Part shown: piece after piece, positions 7,257-10,183 of the stretch
Layout: the number at the start of each line of letters is the position of its first letter
How positions within the stretch are numbered: position 1 is the first letter of the stretch
Origin: Candidatus Schekmanbacteria bacterium
Lineage (GTDB): Bacteria; Schekmanbacteria; GWA2-38-11; J061
Direction: 5' to 3'
Length of the DNA: 10,183 nucleotides
Assembly (NCBI GenBank): GCA_003695725.1
Contig: RFHX01000039.1
Location: forward strand, 1 to 10,183
The notes under the pieces: generated by a model
What the model saw: only the letters and a program-made list of their open reading frames with translations
Databases searched by the model: none
Told to the model about the DNA's origin: nothing
Program-made: the position numbers and the translations under genes

Positions 7257-8360
7257 CTATTTTTTATAAAAAGGCGTTTTCACAACTTCCGCTTTCAAAT
7301 TCTTACCCCTTATGGAAACAAAAAAAGATGTTCCAATAGAAGAATATTCTGTTTTTACTAAAGCCATACCTATTGAATCACCTGTTGAGAATGATTTATT
7401 CCCGCTCGTAACCTTTCCAATAATATTTCCATCTGCAATTATCTCATAGCCCTGCCGTGGTATGCCTGCGTCAATCATCTTAAAACCAACAAGTCTTCTC
7501 GGTATTCCTTCCTCTTTCTGCTTTAAAAGGGCGTCTCTACCAACGAAAAAACCCTTGTCAAAATCCACATACCTCTCAAGGCATGCTTCTAAGGGTGTTA
7601 TTGAGTCGTCAATATCGTTTCCATAGAGAGTATATTTCATTTCGAGGCGCAATGTGTCTCTTGCACCCAATCCTGCAGGCTTCAGTCCATATTCTTTTCC
7701 TGCTTCCATCAGCAAATTCCATATTGTTTCAGCACGATTTCTCTGGAAAAAAAATTCAAATCCCTTTTCCCCTGTATATCCAGTACGAGATATTATTACA
7801 TTATCATTTCCTATTTTTCCCTCAGTAAAATGAAAAAAACGAAGTGATTTCAAATCAGCATCTTCTGCTACCTTCGCAAGTATTTCATCAGCCATAGGTC
7901 CCTGTAATGCTATGATACCCTTCTCAGTGCTTTCATTTTTTGTTTCTGCAATATCACCGCTATTTTTCTTTATCCATTCATAATCCTTCTCCACATTCGA
8001 TGCATTGACACAGAAAAAATAGCTTTCTTCACCAATCTTGAAAAGAGTTACATCATCAACAATTCCGCCTTTCTCATTGCAGAGAAGTCCGTAGCTTACT
8101 ACGCCATTCTTCATTTTCGTTGCGTCTGCTGTAAATACCTTTTGCACTGCATCCAAGGCATTCTTACCAGATACTGATACATATCCCATATGGCTCACAT
8201 CGAAGATGCCTGCCTTGCTTCTCACTGTAAGATGCTCATCACGAATACCTGTATAATATACAGGCATCTCCCATCCGTGAAAATCTATTATTTTTGCATT
8301 GTACTTCAAATGGACAGGATAAAGAGGTGTTCTTTTGGGACTTTCTGCGCTTCCTGACAT
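7257..8360 (-). CDS. gcvT: Aminomethyltransferase (glycine cleavage system T protein)
   Basis: Uses tetrahydrofolate to take the methylene group from aminomethyl-lipoyl GcvH, giving 5,10-methylene-THF and ammonia. The 367 residues are full length. Near the N-terminus KRTPLY (9-14) and IDFHGWEMPVYY (25-36) are typical, followed by FDVSHMG (53-59). The GGIVDD block (98-103) carries the conserved aspartate pair of the active site. LQGP (152-155), ISRTGYTGEKGFE (190-202) and GLGARDTLRLE (230-240) follow, then the smaller C-terminal domain with a shortened TSGNKSFSTGDSIGMAL segment (318-334). The gene starts 5 bp after the secG stop; GGAAGG lies 12 bases before the ATG, inside the end of secG. There is no room for a glycine riboswitch in front of it, so regulation must come from the upstream operon promoter or an internal signal. 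Confidence 0.97.
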   Translation of the reverse strand: MSGSAESPKRTPLYPVHLKYNAKIIDFHGWEMPVYYTGIRDEHLTVRSKAGIFDVSHMGYVSVSGKNALDAVQKVFTADATKMKNGVVSYGLLCNEKGGIVDDVTLFKIGEESYFFCVNASNVEKDYEWIKKNSGDIAETKNESTEKGIIALQGPMADEILAKVAEDADLKSLRFFHFTEGKIGNDNVIISRTGYTGEKGFEFFFQRNRAETIWNLLMEAGKEYGLKPAGLGARDTLRLEMKYTLYGNDIDDSITPLEACLERYVDFDKGFFVGRDALLKQKEEGIPRRLVGFKMIDAGIPRQGYEIIADGNIIGKVTSGNKSFSTGDSIGMALVKTEYSSIGTSFFVSIRGKNLKAEVVKTPFYKK

Positions 8361-8365
8361 ATCTC

Positions 8366-8764
8366 TTATTTGCCTTCCTGAGGAATTTGTTCAGCAGGCA
8401 GAGATTCTGTCTGTTTACTTTTTTCTGTTTCAGTTGTAACAGCGGCATTATTTTTCGTGGCATTATTTGAAGGCGGAACGGTCTGCTCTGCAGCAGGTTT
8501 CCCCTCTTCCACCTCAGGAATTATAGATTCTGTCCCGGGCCTTGAAGCAAGAGATGATAGTATAAGAGATGTTATCATAAAGATAGTTGCAGCAGCAGTT
8601 GTCAACTTTCCAAGAAATCCTGTTGGACCATAACTTCCAAAGAGGGTTTGGCTTGCTCCTCCAAAAGCGGCTCCCATTTCTGAGCCCTTACCCTGCTGTA
8701 GAAGAACAACAAGAATAAGGAAAATGCTGACAATGACATGAAATATCACTAAAAAAGTATACAT
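8366..8764 (-). CDS. secG: Preprotein translocase subunit SecG
   Basis: Small inner-membrane subunit of the SecYEG channel that aids SecA-driven protein export. The 132 residues contain two hydrophobic helices at about 3-22 and 53-73. They are joined by the family's signature loop, LLQQGKGSEMGAAFGG (21-36) then SQTLFGS (38-44). A 58-residue tail (75-132) rich in E, T, P, N, Q and A follows; E. coli SecG (110 residues) has a shorter one. In the E. coli topology both ends of SecG face the periplasm, so the tail is probably there. The ATG is one base past the tpiA stop, with GGAAGGA upstream within the end of tpiA, which implies coupled translation. secG directly after tpiA is a common bacterial arrangement. 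Confidence 0.96.
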   Translation of the reverse strand: MYTFLVIFHVIVSIFLILVVLLQQGKGSEMGAAFGGASQTLFGSYGPTGFLGKLTTAAATIFMITSLILSSLASRPGTESIIPEVEEGKPAAEQTVPPSNNATKNNAAVTTETEKSKQTESLPAEQIPQEGK

Positions 8765-8765
8765 C

Positions 8766-9530
8766 TTAATTTCCTTCCTTTTTAAATTTTACGATACTTG
8801 CAAAACTATCTACTTTTAAACTTGCTCCTCCGACAAGAGCGCCATCGATGTCGGCTTCAGCCATCAATCCTGAAATATTTTCCGGTTTTACGCTTCCACC
8901 ATAAAGAATCGATGTATTCTCCGAAACCTCTCCACCATACTTCTTTTCAATTTTTTCTCGAATAAAGGAATGGACTTCCTGAGCTTGGTCAGGCGTTGCT
9001 GTTTTTCCTGTACCGATAGCCCAAACTGGTTCATAAGCTATTATGGTATTGGCAAAGGTTTCCTTGTCGATGTCATTTAGTGCTCCATTCAACTGCTTTT
9101 CGATTACCTCAAAAGTCTTTTCTGCTTCTCTTTCTTCAAGTGTTTCTCCAATGCACAATATAGGGATTAGATTATGTGAATAAGCCGCTTTGAGGCGCTT
9201 GTTTACTGTTTCATCGGTTTCGCCGAAATATTGTCTTCTTTCTGAATGTCCAATAATACAATGACTGCATCCTGCATCTGTGAGCATAAGCGGTGAAATT
9301 TCTCCTGTAAAAGCTCCTTTTTCCTCCCAAAAGATATTCTGTGATGACAATTTTATTTTTGTATCAGCAATCTTTTGATGTACAGCATACAGGGCAGTAT
9401 ATGGCGGCGCAACAATGATTTCGACATTATCCGCATCACTGCATTTTTCAGCTATTCCTTCGACAAGACTAATTGCTTCTGGAATTGTCATATGCATCTT
9501 CCAGTTGCCTGCGATTATTGTTTTTCTCAT
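8766..9530 (-). CDS. tpiA: Triosephosphate isomerase
   Basis: Interconverts dihydroxyacetone phosphate and glyceraldehyde 3-phosphate in glycolysis and gluconeogenesis. The 254 residues are full length for this TIM barrel. Catalytic residues are visible: N9 and K11 in GNWKM, H95 in IIGHSERR (92-99), and E167 in AYEPVWAIGTGKTATP (165-180), which also holds the mobile loop 6. The phosphate-binding YGGSVKPEN (210-218) and the GALVGGASL stretch (230-238) complete the set. The ATG lies 15 bp after the pgk stop, with AGAGGA 8 bases upstream. Nothing odd is seen. Confidence 0.98.
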   Translation of the reverse strand: MRKTIIAGNWKMHMTIPEAISLVEGIAEKCSDADNVEIIVAPPYTALYAVHQKIADTKIKLSSQNIFWEEKGAFTGEISPLMLTDAGCSHCIIGHSERRQYFGETDETVNKRLKAAYSHNLIPILCIGETLEEREAEKTFEVIEKQLNGALNDIDKETFANTIIAYEPVWAIGTGKTATPDQAQEVHSFIREKIEKKYGGEVSENTSILYGGSVKPENISGLMAEADIDGALVGGASLKVDSFASIVKFKKEGN

Positions 9531-9545
9531 TCCATTATTCCTCTT

Positions 9546-10183
9546 TTATTTATCAGTGAGCGACACCAATCCGGGAAGCTCTTTTCCTTCCAAAAACTCT
9601 AATGACGCTCCACCTCCTGTTGAAACATGACTGAATTTATCGCTCAATCCCATCTTCTTTACAGCTGAAGCTGAATCACCACCTCCTATGATGCTCACTG
9701 CCTTTGATTCGGCTATTGCCTGAGCAATTGCCTTGGTACCTTCAGCAAACTTCTCTATCTCAAACACTCCCATTGGCCCATTCCAAACAACCATTGCCGC
9801 ATTCTTTATCTTTTCAGTATAAAGATTGATTGTTTGTGGCCCAATGTCAGCACCCATCAGATTATCAGGAATTGCAGCATCCGATGTCGTTTCAGTTTGT
9901 GAATTCTCGCTTATTTCATTTGCCGCAATATGGTCAACAGGCAGTAAGAATTCGGCGTTAGCCCTCTTGCTCTTCTCCAATATATCGTTTGCCACATCAA
10001 TCTTGTCATCTTCTACAAGAGATTTCCCTACATTGATACCCTTTGCCTTTAAAATCGTGTATGCCATTGCTCCGCCTATCAACATTGTATCAGCTTTACC
10101 AAGAAGTGTTTCGATTACCTGTATCTTGTCTGAAACTTTGGCGCCACCAAGCACCGCAACGAAGGGCTTATCAGGATTTTCGA
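9546..10183 (-). CDS. pgk: Phosphoglycerate kinase (partial, 5' end outside window)
   Basis: C-terminal 211 residues of phosphoglycerate kinase, which transfers phosphate between 1,3-bisphosphoglycerate and ADP. The reading frame stays open to the right edge, with [19 protein letters not shown] at its visible start, so the true start lies beyond 10183 and roughly half of the usual length of about 395 residues is missing. The GTG at 10154 is an internal valine, not a start. Nucleotide-domain motifs present are GGAMAYT, the [11 protein letters not shown] stretch, [21 protein letters not shown], and the C-terminal [18 protein letters not shown]. It is the first visible gene of the pgk-tpiA-secG-gcv series, stopping 15 bp before tpiA. 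gap is often found upstream of pgk, but that is not visible here. Confidence 0.98.
   Translation of the reverse strand, partial: ENPDKPFVAVLGGAKVSDKIQVIETLLGKADTMLIGGAMAYTILKAKGINVGKSLVEDDKIDVANDILEKSKRANAEFLLPVDHIAANEISENSQTETTSDAAIPDNLMGADIGPQTINLYTEKIKNAAMVVWNGPMGVFEIEKFAEGTKAIAQAIAESKAVSIIGGGDSASAVKKMGLSDKFSHVSTGGGASLEFLEGKELPGLVSLTDK

Noticed and set aside
8361-8365. Glycine riboswitch upstream of gcvT
   Set aside because: Only 5 bp separate secG from gcvT, and the preceding bases are secG coding sequence, so a tandem glycine aptamer cannot fit here.
8239-8463. 74-codon minus-strand frame spanning the secG/gcvT junction
   Set aside because: It is a shifted frame across two well-supported genes, with a lysine- and arginine-rich translation and no family resemblance.
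10152-10154. GTG as a start codon for pgk, giving a 202-residue protein
   Set aside because: The frame continues upstream with typical phosphoglycerate kinase sequence ([10 protein letters not shown]) to the window edge, so this GTG is an internal valine of a gene cut by the window.

Overview
This window is an AT-rich stretch of a bacterial chromosome in which every convincing gene lies on the minus strand, so transcription runs from high to low coordinates. It is housekeeping DNA. I see no rRNA, tRNA, CRISPR array, insertion sequence or phage gene. The organism cannot be named from the sequence. A split (PA/PB) glycine decarboxylase, a pgk-tpiA-secG cluster, a LipM-like octanoyltransferase, an envelope-type M23 peptidase, and a large TPR protein that resembles (from memory) proteins of Geobacter/Myxococcus-type bacteria fit an uncultured or deep-branching, probably Gram-negative bacterium of the broad Desulfobacterota / candidate-phylum kind. 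That placement is inference with low certainty.

Right part (10183 down to 3992): a tightly packed series reads pgk (cut by the window edge), tpiA, secG, gcvT, gcvH, gcvPA, gcvPB. Spacings run from a 4-bp overlap (gcvH/gcvPA) to 33 bp (gcvT/gcvH), so this looks like a single operon. It joins two lower-glycolysis enzymes, a small subunit of the SecYEG translocon, and the T, H and P proteins of the glycine cleavage system. The L protein (dihydrolipoamide dehydrogenase) is not in the window. The promoter must lie beyond the right edge.

Middle (3991 to 3665): a 327-bp AT-rich gap with no convincing gene or strong terminator. It holds one short perfect dyad and only weak promoter-like sequences.

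Left part (3664 to 13): a LipM-type octanoyltransferase, a 619-residue TPR protein whose start overlaps the lipM-like stop by 8 bp, and a membrane-anchored M23 metallopeptidase. The LipM-like enzyme is a plausible partner for the GcvH encoded upstream, since octanoylation of the GcvH lysine is the first step in making its lipoyl cofactor. The TPR and M23 genes suggest a cell-envelope function unrelated to glycine metabolism.

Nothing here looks like a new defence system or mobile element. The observations most worth a second look are the glycolysis-Sec-glycine cleavage linkage, the LipM-like enzyme beside its likely substrate, and the TPR/M23 pair.
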